NCBI GenBank assembly: GCA_018242525.1 | Contig: JAFEBS010000056.1 | Coordinates: forward strand, 251,202 to 315,201 | DNA length: 64,000 bases | Direction: 5' to 3' | Source: Planctomycetota bacterium | GTDB lineage: Bacteria > Planctomycetota > Planctomycetia > Planctomycetales > Planctomycetaceae | Shown here: piece by piece, positions 53,799 to 61,659 of the stretch | Layout of the letters: every line of letters begins with the position of its first letter | Position numbering within the stretch: position 1 is the stretch's first letter | Program-made: the position numbers and the translations under genes | Notes under the pieces: model-generated | Told to the model about the DNA's origin: nothing | Database searches by the model: none | What the model saw: the letters and a program-made list of their open reading frames with translations, nothing else

Positions 53799-55188
53799 GT
53801 TCGAACACTCCCATCTGCGTCGGTGAGCCTACCAATTCATCCACCGGGCCGACCGGAACAAACAGCACACGGTAGCCATGGTGGTCTGCGATCTGGCTGG
53901 CCCAATCCTGAAACTCCTGCCGTGTCCATTCAAAGCGATGATCGGCGTGGCGGAACTGACCGGCCGGGAGTGTCTCCCACTTCACGTTGTATTCGCTGTT
54001 TGGCGTCGTCAGCACGACCGTCTTTGGGCGGGCGAACTCGAACACGACTCGTTCGAAGGCGGACAACCGTGGTGGATCGAGATGTTCGATCACTTCGACA
54101 ACCGCCGCCGCATCAAAGTTCGCCAGACGCTGGTCTCGATACATCAACGAACCATGAATCAGCTTGATCCGTTCGGCCTGCCGTTCCGGAAGCCGGTCGA
54201 GGTTGAGTCGACGTTGAGCGATCTCCAGCGACCGGATCGAAACATCCAGGCCGACAATCCGCTCAAATTGTCGATCGGCCAACAGGTTTCGGAGCAGCTT
54301 GCCTTCCCCACAACCGAGATCCAGCACACTGCGGGCACCACATCCACGCAATGCGGCCAGCACCGTTCCAAGCCTTTGTTCGTTCAGGCTGACAGCCTGC
54401 TCCAGGGACTCTTCCGGCCCCAGGGCCGCTGGCTCTTCTTCCGTATCGTCGATTTCCTTATCCTCAACCAACCGGGCAAGCGCCTCTCGATACAGGTTTG
54501 ACCTGTGTCGCAGGTACCGGCGGGTGATCTGCTCCTTTTCAGGGTGAGTCGCCAGCCATCCGGCTCCCTTCTCCAACAGCTTCTCCAGTTCGTCATCGCC
54601 GACGAAATAATGCTTTTGGTTATCGAATACCGGAATCAGCACATAGAGATGCGTCAGCAGTTCCGACAGCAGCTTTGTTCCTGCGATCGTCACCGTGAAA
54701 TACGAGCTGTCGCCCCACTCCGGAAACTGTTCGTCGAGTGGATGCCGGGTTGCTTCCACGGCATAGCCCAATGGTTCGAACATCCGCTGAATGAGTGCTT
54801 CGCCACCACGAACTGGCAGCACTTCGATGCGGGCCGTCAGTGGAATCGGCGTCTTGACCAATTCCTCACGATCCTTGCAACGACCGGACATGGCCGATCC
54901 GAATACCTGAGCGATGGCGACACTCAGAAATGAAGACGCCACATAGGGCCGGTCATTCACGTAATGCCCTAACAAAAAACTCTGCTCTCGACCCTTCCCA
55001 CGGACCATACCGACTGGGTCCACGTCCAGCAGCAGGGCTGCCGAAACGCGTTGGTCCGAGACTTCGGGATAGAAGACATGAGCTTGTCCAAAGCTCAAAT
55101 CGAAGCTCTGACACCGATCCGGGTGTTTGTGCAGCAGGTAACCCAGAACGGTGGCTGGTTCGTGGGTGGTGGAGATGGTCAGGAGCAT
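53791..55188 (-). CDS. hen1: RNA 3'-terminal ribose 2'-O-methyltransferase
   Basis: 465 residues. Hen1 methylates the 2'-OH at a broken RNA end so that Pnkp-sealed junctions resist recutting. The N-terminal half is the bacterial Hen1 domain that contacts Pnkp (MLLTISTTHEPATVLGYLLH, AQVFGSAMSGRCKDR). The methyltransferase half has the SAM motif LDLGCGEG at 288-295 and the metal ligands Glu365, Glu368, His369 (VVEVIEHLD) and His414 or His417 (RHADHRFEW). NVKWETLPAG is also conserved. It is the first gene of a five- or six-gene minus-strand operon. A stable hairpin lies 43-76 bases upstream of its ATG. Confidence 0.95.
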   Translation of the reverse strand: MLLTISTTHEPATVLGYLLHKHPDRCQSFDLSFGQAHVFYPEVSDQRVSAALLLDVDPVGMVRGKGREQSFLLGHYVNDRPYVASSFLSVAIAQVFGSAMSGRCKDREELVKTPIPLTARIEVLPVRGGEALIQRMFEPLGYAVEATRHPLDEQFPEWGDSSYFTVTIAGTKLLSELLTHLYVLIPVFDNQKHYFVGDDELEKLLEKGAGWLATHPEKEQITRRYLRHRSNLYREALARLVEDKEIDDTEEEPAALGPEESLEQAVSLNEQRLGTVLAALRGCGARSVLDLGCGEGKLLRNLLADRQFERIVGLDVSIRSLEIAQRRLNLDRLPERQAERIKLIHGSLMYRDQRLANFDAAAVVEVIEHLDPPRLSAFERVVFEFARPKTVVLTTPNSEYNVKWETLPAGQFRHADHRFEWTRQEFQDWASQIADHHGYRVLFVPVGPVDELVGSPTQMGVFERD

Positions 55189-55230
55189 GGAATTGTCCGA
55201 CAGTTCGATGCGATAGCGGAAGTATGCACA

Positions 55231-55264
55231 AAACCCATCGAACCGAGAACGGCTCGACGGGTTT
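55231..55264 (-). promoter_or_regulatory. 15-bp leader hairpin upstream of the RNA-repair operon
   Basis: 55231-55245 (AAACCCATCGAACCG) and 55250-55264 (CGGCTCGACGGGTTT) flank a 4-base loop. On the minus strand, which is the operon's sense, both mismatches become G-U pairs, so the RNA forms an uninterrupted 15-bp stem with a UUCU loop, followed by UUUUG. It starts 43 bases upstream of the hen1 ATG. It could be an attenuator, an RNA target of the system, or the end of an upstream transcript. Confidence 0.5.
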
Positions 55265-55723
55265 CGCTGTTCACTCTCTGAAAAAAGGAATCCCTATTGA
55301 TTCTAGCGGCATCTACAGAATTCAGTCCGTGATCAGTACCCAAACCTGATCGTCTTGTAATCGCGCTGGCAACGTCGTCAGATCCCCGGATCGAGACTGA
55401 AAGTCCCCGAATTCCCTCCCATCCAGATCAAATCGGACCTTCCAACAGCAGGACTCGAACTTTCTGCGGAGTCCGTTAAATCGAATCGGAATCCGCAGAT
55501 CATCCTGGTGCCAGGATGGATCGACTGGCCATAACCCTCCGCGCCATTGTAACAAAAAAGCCGGTCGCTCTCGCAATCACTCGCCGCAAGGCCGTCTCAA
55601 ACTCGCATCATTTGATGGACCAGCCGCCGTCAACTGAAATCCAGCGGTCACTTTCGACTTCCTTTATCAAAGTCTATCTTTGTGGCTCCTTCCACATCCG
55701 TTGTGATTACTGGAGACTGCGCC
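55265..55723. other. Divergent region between the RNA-repair operon and an esterase gene
   Basis: 459 bases; promoters for both directions should lie here. The only possible gene is a short minus-strand frame at 55322-55576. A GA-rich run (GAAAAAAGGAATCC near 55280) is the least GC-rich part. No boxes assigned. Confidence 0.35.
55322..55576 (-). CDS. Possible small hypothetical protein ahead of hen1
   Basis: 84 residues from a TTG at 55576; no ATG is available. The composition is protein-like rather than shadow-like (WPVDPSWHQDDLRIPIRF, NGLRRKFESCCWKVRFDLDG, LTTLPARLQDDQVWVLITD), with alternating beta-type segments and a clean C-terminus. No domain is recognised. It lies upstream of hen1 in the same direction, with the leader hairpin between them, so it could be a first operon gene or a degraded remnant. 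Weak call. Confidence 0.3.
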   Translation of the reverse strand: MRERPAFLLQWRGGLWPVDPSWHQDDLRIPIRFNGLRRKFESCCWKVRFDLDGREFGDFQSRSGDLTTLPARLQDDQVWVLITD

Positions 55724-56602
55724 GTGCGCTCGATCGCGACTTCGTTGATGCTGTCCCTGATGTTGGCGTCCCCTGTCCTGGCCCAGGACGCCAAGCCGGC
55801 CGAACCGCAAAAGTACGAACTGGGGGCGGACTCCAAACCGACGGTAGGCGTTCCCGAAGGTAAGGTGACTCAGCACTCCTGGACCAGCACGATCTTCGAG
55901 GGAACCGTCCGGGACTACTATGTCTACGTGCCGGCGAAATACGATGACGCTAAGCCGACGGCCGTCATGGTCTTCCAGGACGGCCATGCGTATGTCAACA
56001 AGACCGGCGACTTCCGGGTCCCGGTTGTCTTCGACAACCTGATGGCTCGCGGCGACCTGCCGCCGATCATCGGCATTTTCATCGATCCCGGGCACCGCGG
56101 CGGTGAGCTACCCAAATCACGCTGGCAGGCTAACAATCGCAGTTTTGAATATGACACACTCAGCGACCAGTACGCCCGGTTTCTATTGGAAGAAATCCTG
56201 CCTGAAGTCGGCAAGACGTATCACCTGAGCACCAATCCCGCCGAACGAGCCATCTGCGGTGCCTCATCGGGAGGGATCTGCGCGTGGACGGTGGCGTGGG
56301 AGCGACCGGATCAATTCGGAAAGGTCTTGAGTCACATCGGCAGCTTCACCAACATCCGCGGCGGGCATGTCTATCCGTCGCTGATCCGCAAGACGGAACG
56401 CAAGCCGATCCGGGTCTATCTGCAGGATGGCGATCACGACCTGAACAACGAACACGGCAACTGGTGGCTGGCCAACCTGGAAATGGAATCGGCCCTGAAG
56501 TTTTCCAAATACGACCTGATGACGGTTTGGGGGCACGGCGCCCACAGTGGCAACCACGGAGGTGCCGTGCTGCCAGAAGCCCTGGTCTGGCTGTGGCGAT
56601 AG
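55724..56602 (+). CDS. Secreted esterase-D-type alpha/beta hydrolase
   Basis: 292 residues from a GTG at 55724 (GGAG upstream at 8 bases), which gives the signal peptide RSIATSLMLSLMLASPVLAQ; an earlier GTG at 55682 is open. The hydrolase core is of the enterochelin-esterase/esterase-D type: FEGTVRDYYVYVPAKYDDAK, AVMVFQDGHAYVNKTGDFRV, nucleophile elbow ICGASSGGICAW (Ser in GASSGG), VYLQDGDHDLNNEHGNWWLA with the acid, and catalytic His in GHGAHSGNHGGAVLPEAL. It hydrolyses esters outside the cytoplasm; substrate unknown. It faces upp tail to tail, with a repeat between them. Confidence 0.88.
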   Translation: MRSIATSLMLSLMLASPVLAQDAKPAEPQKYELGADSKPTVGVPEGKVTQHSWTSTIFEGTVRDYYVYVPAKYDDAKPTAVMVFQDGHAYVNKTGDFRVPVVFDNLMARGDLPPIIGIFIDPGHRGGELPKSRWQANNRSFEYDTLSDQYARFLLEEILPEVGKTYHLSTNPAERAICGASSGGICAWTVAWERPDQFGKVLSHIGSFTNIRGGHVYPSLIRKTERKPIRVYLQDGDHDLNNEHGNWWLANLEMESALKFSKYDLMTVWGHGAHSGNHGGAVLPEALVWLWR

Positions 56603-56614
56603 TCGCTGGGGACG

Positions 56615-56679
56615 TAGCCGAAGTCGTGAGACTTCGGACGTCGGTGGCAACAGCCCCGAATTTTCACAAATTCGGCTAC
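56615..56679. repeat. Double-hairpin repeat between convergent genes
   Basis: Two perfect 8-bp hairpins with 4-base loops: CCGAAGTC/GACTTCGG (56619-56638) and CCGAATTT/AAATTCGG (56656-56675). They are bracketed by GTAGCCGAA at 56615-56623 and its complement TTCGGCTAC at 56671-56679. It lies between two convergent stop codons (56602 and 56687) and probably ends both transcripts. I recall this GTAGCCGAAG motif as a common planctomycete dispersed repeat. Confidence 0.65.
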
Positions 56680-56686
56680 GGAGAGG

Positions 56687-57316
56687 CTACCTGAGCGTAT
56701 TAAAAGTCCGGTCGCCAGCGTCACCCAGTCCCGGGACGATGAACTTTCTCGAGTTCAGTTCTGGATCGATGGCGCACACGTACAATTCGGCCGAGGGGAA
56801 TTGGGTCTGGACGGCTTTGATGCCGGCACTGGATGCGATCACGGACAGCAGCTTGAGGGATGGGACTCCCCAGGCTTGCAATGCCTGCAGGGCGGAGATC
56901 GCGGATCCCCCCGTTGCGAGCATGGGATCGAGGATCAGCGCCACGTCCACCGGCTTCGTGTCCGGCAGTTTGCAGTAGTATTCGACCGGTTGGGCGGTTG
57001 CTTCGTCTCGATACAGGCCCAGGTGCCACACTTCGGAATCGGGCAGCAACTCCAGAGCCGATTCGACCATTCCCAGTCCCGCCCGCAGAATCGGCACCAG
57101 GCCGGTCGTCGTCGCCAGTGCCCGACCCGTCATCCTGGAGAGGGGCGTTGTCACCTCGATTTCACGCGTCGCCAGGTCTCGAGTGGCCTCCAGCGTCAGG
57201 ATGGTCGCCAACCGCTTGATCAACAGACGGAATTCCGCCGGAGCAGTCGACGTATCCCGCAAGCGAGACAAATGGGACTGAACCAGCGGATGGGAGATCT
57301 CTGTCACCTGGGGCAT
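56687..57316 (-). CDS. upp: Uracil phosphoribosyltransferase
   Basis: 209 residues from the ATG at 57316 (a TTG at 57331 is open). It salvages uracil to UMP using PRPP. Motifs: VTEISHPLVQSHLSRLRDTS, PLSRMTGRALATTTGLVPIL, RAGLGMVESALELLPDSEVW, the PRPP loop ALILDPMLATGGSAISAL and the C-terminal uracil-binding loop VPGLGDAGDRTFNT. Length matches the bacterial enzyme. Cytoplasmic. It is on the same strand as the MoxR cluster, 58 bases downstream of the DUF58 gene. Confidence 0.96.
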   Translation of the reverse strand: MPQVTEISHPLVQSHLSRLRDTSTAPAEFRLLIKRLATILTLEATRDLATREIEVTTPLSRMTGRALATTTGLVPILRAGLGMVESALELLPDSEVWHLGLYRDEATAQPVEYYCKLPDTKPVDVALILDPMLATGGSAISALQALQAWGVPSLKLLSVIASSAGIKAVQTQFPSAELYVCAIDPELNSRKFIVPGLGDAGDRTFNTLR

Positions 57317-57374
57317 CGCGATTTCTCTCAACAGGAACTGCCGGGACGTGGAACGGAAGTACTCGCCATGTACG

Positions 57375-58712
57375 TTACAGCAGATGCAGACTCTTGATTC
57401 GCATGTATTCGTTGATCAGCGGAGCAGTCAGTTTCTCGGGGAAGCAGTCCAGGGTCAGGACACCAGAGTGACGCAGGTCTGTCAGGACCTGGCGGCGCCA
57501 AAGCAGAATGTCGGCGGCGGCAGCAGCCTTGTACAGTTCTCGCGATTCGTCCTGTTCCAGGGGGTTCAGCGTGTCGAACTGGCCGATCGGATCGAACAGT
57601 TCATGATCGCGCAGCAGGACGGCCAGGGGAAGATGGCGGCCGACCAGGTTCGCGGCGTGAGCTTTCAGCCGGGCCGAATTCTGATCGTCGATCACGTTTG
57701 TGATAACCACCACCAGCGTGCGCTTTCGACAATGGCGGTGCAGGTGTGCGAACGCTTCGTCCAGGCGGCTTTCGACGAACTGGGGAAGGACATCGTGGAC
57801 GGCATGGACCATGCGATTCAGTTGCCGCTTCCCACTGGCGGGGGGAACCCAACGGAGGACTCCGTCGGCAAAGCAGAGCAGCCCCGCCTGATCGTTCTGG
57901 GCCAGGGTGACAAAACTGAGCGTCAGGGCGGCGTCGAAAGCGGCGTCCAGCAGGGACTGGCCACCCGATTCATTGACCATCATCCGCCCGCAGTCGATCA
58001 TGAAGACGACACGTTGGCTCTGGTTGCTTTGAAAGTCCCGGACGGTCAGCTTCAGGCGTCGAGCAGTGGCTCGCCAGTCGATCGCGCGAAACTGGTCATC
58101 GGGCGAGTAATCGCGCAGTCGTTCGAATTCATTGTCGGTCCCGATGCGTCGCTGACGCCGCACCCCCAGCAGAGACATCTTGTTCAGTCGGGCATACATC
58201 GCATACCGACTGATCTGTTTCAGGGCCGGGTAGACACGTAGAGCATCAACGCAGTGCAGACGCAGATAGCGTCGCCACAGTTTCCAGCGGCTGTCGGTGT
58301 GCAGGTGGACTCGTTCGAGCTCAAACGAGCCGCGATGCCGGGGGATCAGGAAATAGTGAATCACGCCGCGTGACTGGGCGGGGATTTCCAGGGGGAACTG
58401 ATTGTCTTCGTCGTCCTGCAGACCGGGGGGACGATCATCGCAGATGAAGCCTCGAAAGTCTCTTTGGGAGCGATTGTCGATCGACACCGAAATGGGGTGC
58501 TTTTCGCCGCGCGTGGCGACGTGTCGCATTTCGCGTTTCGCGCGAAAGTCTCCTTTGCGGGGCAGGCTGAGCAGATCCACCAGGGCGAGCGCGACGAGTG
58601 CCGAGTTGGCTGCGATCAGGGCGGGCCAACTGTTGGGATAGGCATACAGCGCCAGCGTCAGGATCGCCGGCGCTGCCGCCAGGGTACACAGGTTGCGCGT
58701 GGGAGCAATCAC
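57375..58712 (-). CDS. DUF58 protein
   Basis: 445 residues from a GTG at 58712 whose GTGA overlaps the moxR stop. Two N-terminal membrane helices (LAAAPAILTLALYAYP, ALIAANSALVALALVDLLSL) are followed by a beta domain. The DUF58 hallmark is RIGTDNEFERLRDYSPDDQF with RAIDWRATAR. The C-terminal part is a von Willebrand A-like fold (VVFMIDCGRMMVNESGGQSL, RTLVVVITNVIDDQN). DUF58 proteins are standard partners of MoxR ATPases; a MIDAS-type Asp-x-Gly replaces the usual DxSxS. Likely a membrane-anchored assembly factor. Confidence 0.92.
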   Translation of the reverse strand: MIAPTRNLCTLAAAPAILTLALYAYPNSWPALIAANSALVALALVDLLSLPRKGDFRAKREMRHVATRGEKHPISVSIDNRSQRDFRGFICDDRPPGLQDDEDNQFPLEIPAQSRGVIHYFLIPRHRGSFELERVHLHTDSRWKLWRRYLRLHCVDALRVYPALKQISRYAMYARLNKMSLLGVRRQRRIGTDNEFERLRDYSPDDQFRAIDWRATARRLKLTVRDFQSNQSQRVVFMIDCGRMMVNESGGQSLLDAAFDAALTLSFVTLAQNDQAGLLCFADGVLRWVPPASGKRQLNRMVHAVHDVLPQFVESRLDEAFAHLHRHCRKRTLVVVITNVIDDQNSARLKAHAANLVGRHLPLAVLLRDHELFDPIGQFDTLNPLEQDESRELYKAAAAADILLWRRQVLTDLRHSGVLTLDCFPEKLTAPLINEYMRIKSLHLL

Positions 58713-59743
58713 AGCCGTGGAACCTCGATCGTCTTCAGCATGGACAGCAGGGCATGGTCCGATGTTTCGCCTTCCACTTCGGCTTCGGGTGAAATAATCA
58801 CTCGATGCCGCAGCGCGGGCAGCACGATTTCAATGACGTCGTCGGGGATGACGTACGATCGGCCCGCAAACGCCGCCTGGACACGGCCGGCGTTCAGCAA
58901 TGCGATTCCCGCGCGTGGACTGGCTCCCATGTAAAACGCGGGCCATTCGCGCGTCTTGCGGACGATGGTGTTGATGTACGAAATGATCCGCTTGTCGACT
59001 GTGATCTCACGGCACGCCTCCTGGACCCGCAGGATTTCCGCCGCAGAGAGCAACTTCGTGACCTGTTGATCGAACGCCTTTTCCTGGAAGTTCTGACAGT
59101 GCAATTGCAGGATGCCGTCTTCTTCCTGGGCGGTCGGATAGTCCACAACCAGTTTGAACAGGAAGCGGTCGAGCTGCGCTTCCGGCAGGTTATAGGTCCC
59201 TTCCGACTCGACCGGGTTTTGAGTCGCCATGACCAGGAACGGCGGCGGAAGTTCGTACGTGGTCCCGTTCACGGTGACTCGGCCTTCCTGCATGATTTCC
59301 AGCAGGGCGGCGTGTGTCTTGGCAGGGGATCGATTGATTTCGTCCGCCAGCAGGATTTGCGTGAAGACAGGCCCCTGTCGAAAGCGAAAGTCTTGAGTTC
59401 TTGAATCGAAGACCGGCTGACCCGTCACGTCCGAGGGCATCAGGTCGGCCGTGAACTGGATTCGGCCGAACTGACACCCCAGGATTCGACCGAGCAATCG
59501 GACGAGCAGGGTTTTGCCCAGACCGGGTACGCTTTCGATCAGCACATGTCCCCCGGCGACGAGCGCGACCAGCGTGAGCCGCACGAAGTCGGATTGTCCG
59601 ACATAGATTTTGCCGATTTCGACCAGGACGGATTCCACGGTCCGGCGTACGGCCTCGAAGTCCGGGGAGGTCTGTACGGGCGCAGCGTCCACATAGACGG
59701 TGTCGTACGGTGATTTCGGGATGGATTCGGCAGGTTGATCCAA
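58709..59743 (-). CDS. moxR: MoxR-family AAA ATPase
   Basis: 344 residues from a TTG at 59743. The TTG is supported by GAGGA 8 bases upstream, inside the end of the preceding gene, and by no better alternative. AAA+ core: VGQSDFVRLTLVALVAGGHV, Walker A SVPGLGKTLL, IQFTADLMPSDVTGQPVFD, Walker B LLADEINRSPAKTHAALLE, MQEGRVTVNGTTYELPPPFL, sensor ATQNPVESEGTYNLPEAQLD and a C-terminal ASPRAGIALLNAGRVQAAFA lid. MoxR proteins are chaperone-like ATPases that activate or insert cofactors into partner proteins with DUF58/VWA proteins. Confidence 0.95.
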   Translation of the reverse strand: MDQPAESIPKSPYDTVYVDAAPVQTSPDFEAVRRTVESVLVEIGKIYVGQSDFVRLTLVALVAGGHVLIESVPGLGKTLLVRLLGRILGCQFGRIQFTADLMPSDVTGQPVFDSRTQDFRFRQGPVFTQILLADEINRSPAKTHAALLEIMQEGRVTVNGTTYELPPPFLVMATQNPVESEGTYNLPEAQLDRFLFKLVVDYPTAQEEDGILQLHCQNFQEKAFDQQVTKLLSAAEILRVQEACREITVDKRIISYINTIVRKTREWPAFYMGASPRAGIALLNAGRVQAAFAGRSYVIPDDVIEIVLPALRHRVIISPEAEVEGETSDHALLSMLKTIEVPRL

Positions 59744-59746
59744 GAT

Positions 59747-60943
59747 TTATTCCTCTTCAGGGTCGGTGGCTGCTGGATTTGAATTGGTCACGTCCGGTGC
59801 TTGCGTCTCATAACCACGCCGCAGTTCGGCTCGATGCCAGTCGCGAATGAGCAGTCTGGCATGGGTGACATCGCGTGTTCGTTGCAACAGAACTCCCAAC
59901 GCTTCGACATGCTTCCCGAAACGGACGGTTTCCGAATCCATGGCAGTGCGCGGTCGTCCGACGATCGGCATCTTCCACCAGCAGAACAAGATCAGCGCCA
60001 GCACCGCCTGCCCGAAGATCCAGCCGTGCGGATGAACCTTCAGGAATTGCAGGATACTTGGGCTGTCAGCGAACTTGCCGTCCGACCAGCGTGATGACAA
60101 GGCGATGGCGACTCGACTCTGTTCCGGCAAAAGTTTGACGAGTTCTTCGGCCAGTCGACGGTTCCCCGGATCCACCATTCCACCGTTCAGCAGCGGAGCC
60201 GCGTTGACCAGGACCAGGATTTGCCCGGCGTCATCGTAGTCCTCGATCAGCAGTGGTTCATCCCCGGTCGACCAGAGCACCTCGACGTCGCGGGCCGGTT
60301 CCAAACGTCGGCTGAGCGGCCAGCGCGCCTGAATGGTCACTGGATTGCCTTCCACCTGGAATTCCACAGGGATGACGGGTGCTGCGTCCTTGCGATCGAT
60401 TCGCTTCATACCGAATGACTGGCCCACTTCCGCCTTGTACTCGCGAAAGGACCCGACTTTTACGTCTCCTGCCAGATCGGCGGCCGCAGTTTGCGCCCCT
60501 TGTTTGTCCTCCGCCGATGTCTCTGGCATTGCGGCGACCTGCCGCCAGTAATCAATGGCACAGTCGCTGTCCCGCAGGACAATCAACACGGTCGAGATCG
60601 AGCCATCGACCATCATTTCGCGGATGTTGTCCAGCGTCTCCTTGGGAATCTTGTCGTAACTGGATTGAAACAGGATCAGGACATCGAATTCGTACTTCAT
60701 CCGCTGCGAGACGGACCGCCAGAGTTGCGTTCGATGCCCCTGGCTCTTGACGAGCTCAATGAATCCGGAGATCCCGTTGATGCTTTCGCCCTTGGGGACG
60801 GCATATTGAGTCTGCAACTCCTTTCCGCACCCGGCGACGACGGCGCAGAGGAGAGTCATGAGCCACAGGCGCGGGAAGATCGCGCCCGAAGTCCCGCCGG
60901 ACTTGTGTCCGCCGGTCAGAATCCAGACGGAGGACGGTGTCAT
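59747..60943 (-). CDS. DUF4350-type membrane protein of the MoxR cluster
   Basis: 398 residues; the ATG overlaps the upstream DUF4129 stop (ATGA). An N-terminal signal or lipoprotein-like segment (LWLMTLLCAVVAGCGKELQT, with Cys after Val-Ala-Gly) suggests lipid anchoring. The DUF4350 region has GESINGISGFIELVKSQGHR, FDVLILFQSSYDKIPKETLD, RWPLSRRLEPARDVEVLWST and GQILVLVNAAPLLNGGMVD. One helix (GWIFGQAVLALILFCWWKMP) and a polar cytoplasmic tail follow. Such proteins regularly sit between DUF4129 and MoxR; the function is unknown. Confidence 0.85.
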   Translation of the reverse strand: MTPSSVWILTGGHKSGGTSGAIFPRLWLMTLLCAVVAGCGKELQTQYAVPKGESINGISGFIELVKSQGHRTQLWRSVSQRMKYEFDVLILFQSSYDKIPKETLDNIREMMVDGSISTVLIVLRDSDCAIDYWRQVAAMPETSAEDKQGAQTAAADLAGDVKVGSFREYKAEVGQSFGMKRIDRKDAAPVIPVEFQVEGNPVTIQARWPLSRRLEPARDVEVLWSTGDEPLLIEDYDDAGQILVLVNAAPLLNGGMVDPGNRRLAEELVKLLPEQSRVAIALSSRWSDGKFADSPSILQFLKVHPHGWIFGQAVLALILFCWWKMPIVGRPRTAMDSETVRFGKHVEALGVLLQRTRDVTHARLLIRDWHRAELRRGYETQAPDVTNSNPAATDPEEE

Positions 60944-61659
60944 GACCCGGCCCTCCGCGCGGATACGGCGAAGGAGTCCCGTTCGTTCCAGACCCGTTCA
61001 AACTGTTCCTGAGTGACCGGCAGATGACCGAAGAAGGCATCTTCGAAGAGTCGAGTCGAATTTCGGAACAGTTCGATCAACATCGGGGACGACTGAGACA
61101 CCTCGGAGATGTAGCGCCGGTTGGTCTTCCCTTTCTGCAGTTCCAGCAGGCCCTGTTTGTCGAGTTGAACGAGTTGCCAACTGTGATAAAACGTCATGGC
61201 GGGCCCGTAGGCTGCCTGTGCCGCCAGGCGGGCCGCTTCGCCAAGCAGGTCTCGGACGTCGCGGGCCGATTCCGGGAGTGCTTCCAGTTGCTCCACGCTG
61301 ACGGTGGTAATTTGCCGCTGCTCCGGGACGGGAGGCGGTTCCGCAATCTTCAGCACCTTGGCGATCGCCACCATGAGAAGTGCCAGGAAGATTCCCAACC
61401 CCATCCACAGAATGATCTGTCCGAAAGGAATGGACGCATTCGGCAGCTTGAAGTCCTTGTCCGCGGAGGTTGCAGGTTCGACCTTGGTCGGGCGCATGGG
61501 CCGATAGCCGTCGCGACTGGCGTCGTACCACGGATACTTGTTCTTTTGCAGGGCGGCCCTGGCCTCGGCGCCGGGATCGGCGGCCAGGACCGGCGGGCCA
61601 CCAACGCCGACTGCCAGGAGTCCGCCAAGCACCGACATTGCGATGACGGTCGCTCTCAT
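60940..61659 (-). CDS. DUF4129-type membrane protein of the MoxR cluster
   Basis: 239 residues from the ATG at 61659, whose TGATG arrangement overlaps the upstream stop. Signal peptide ATVIAMSVLGGLLAVGVGGP. A periplasmic stretch (KNKYPWYDASRDGYRPMRPT) is followed by one helix (GQIILWMGLGIFLALLMVAI) and a cytoplasmic helical tail typical of DUF4129 (DLLGEAARLAAQAAYGPAMT, LLELQKGKTNRRYISEVSQS, LFRNSTRLFEDAFFGHLPVT). The tail's role is unknown, but its position next to DUF4350 and MoxR is standard. Confidence 0.85.
   Translation of the reverse strand: MRATVIAMSVLGGLLAVGVGGPPVLAADPGAEARAALQKNKYPWYDASRDGYRPMRPTKVEPATSADKDFKLPNASIPFGQIILWMGLGIFLALLMVAIAKVLKIAEPPPVPEQRQITTVSVEQLEALPESARDVRDLLGEAARLAAQAAYGPAMTFYHSWQLVQLDKQGLLELQKGKTNRRYISEVSQSSPMLIELFRNSTRLFEDAFFGHLPVTQEQFERVWNERDSFAVSARRAGS

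Noticed and set aside
48062..55188. Interpretation as a toxin-antitoxin or restriction defence island
   Set aside because: No nuclease toxin, methyltransferase-restriction pair or phage-defence hallmark gene lies inside; the enzymes are RNA repair and end-processing types. A link to toxin damage is possible only indirectly.
55231..55264. tRNA fragment or T-arm (CGGTTCGA is seen on the minus strand)
   Set aside because: The TTCGA is in the stem of a 15-bp hairpin rather than in a 7-base T-loop, and no acceptor stem, D-arm or anticodon arm surrounds it.
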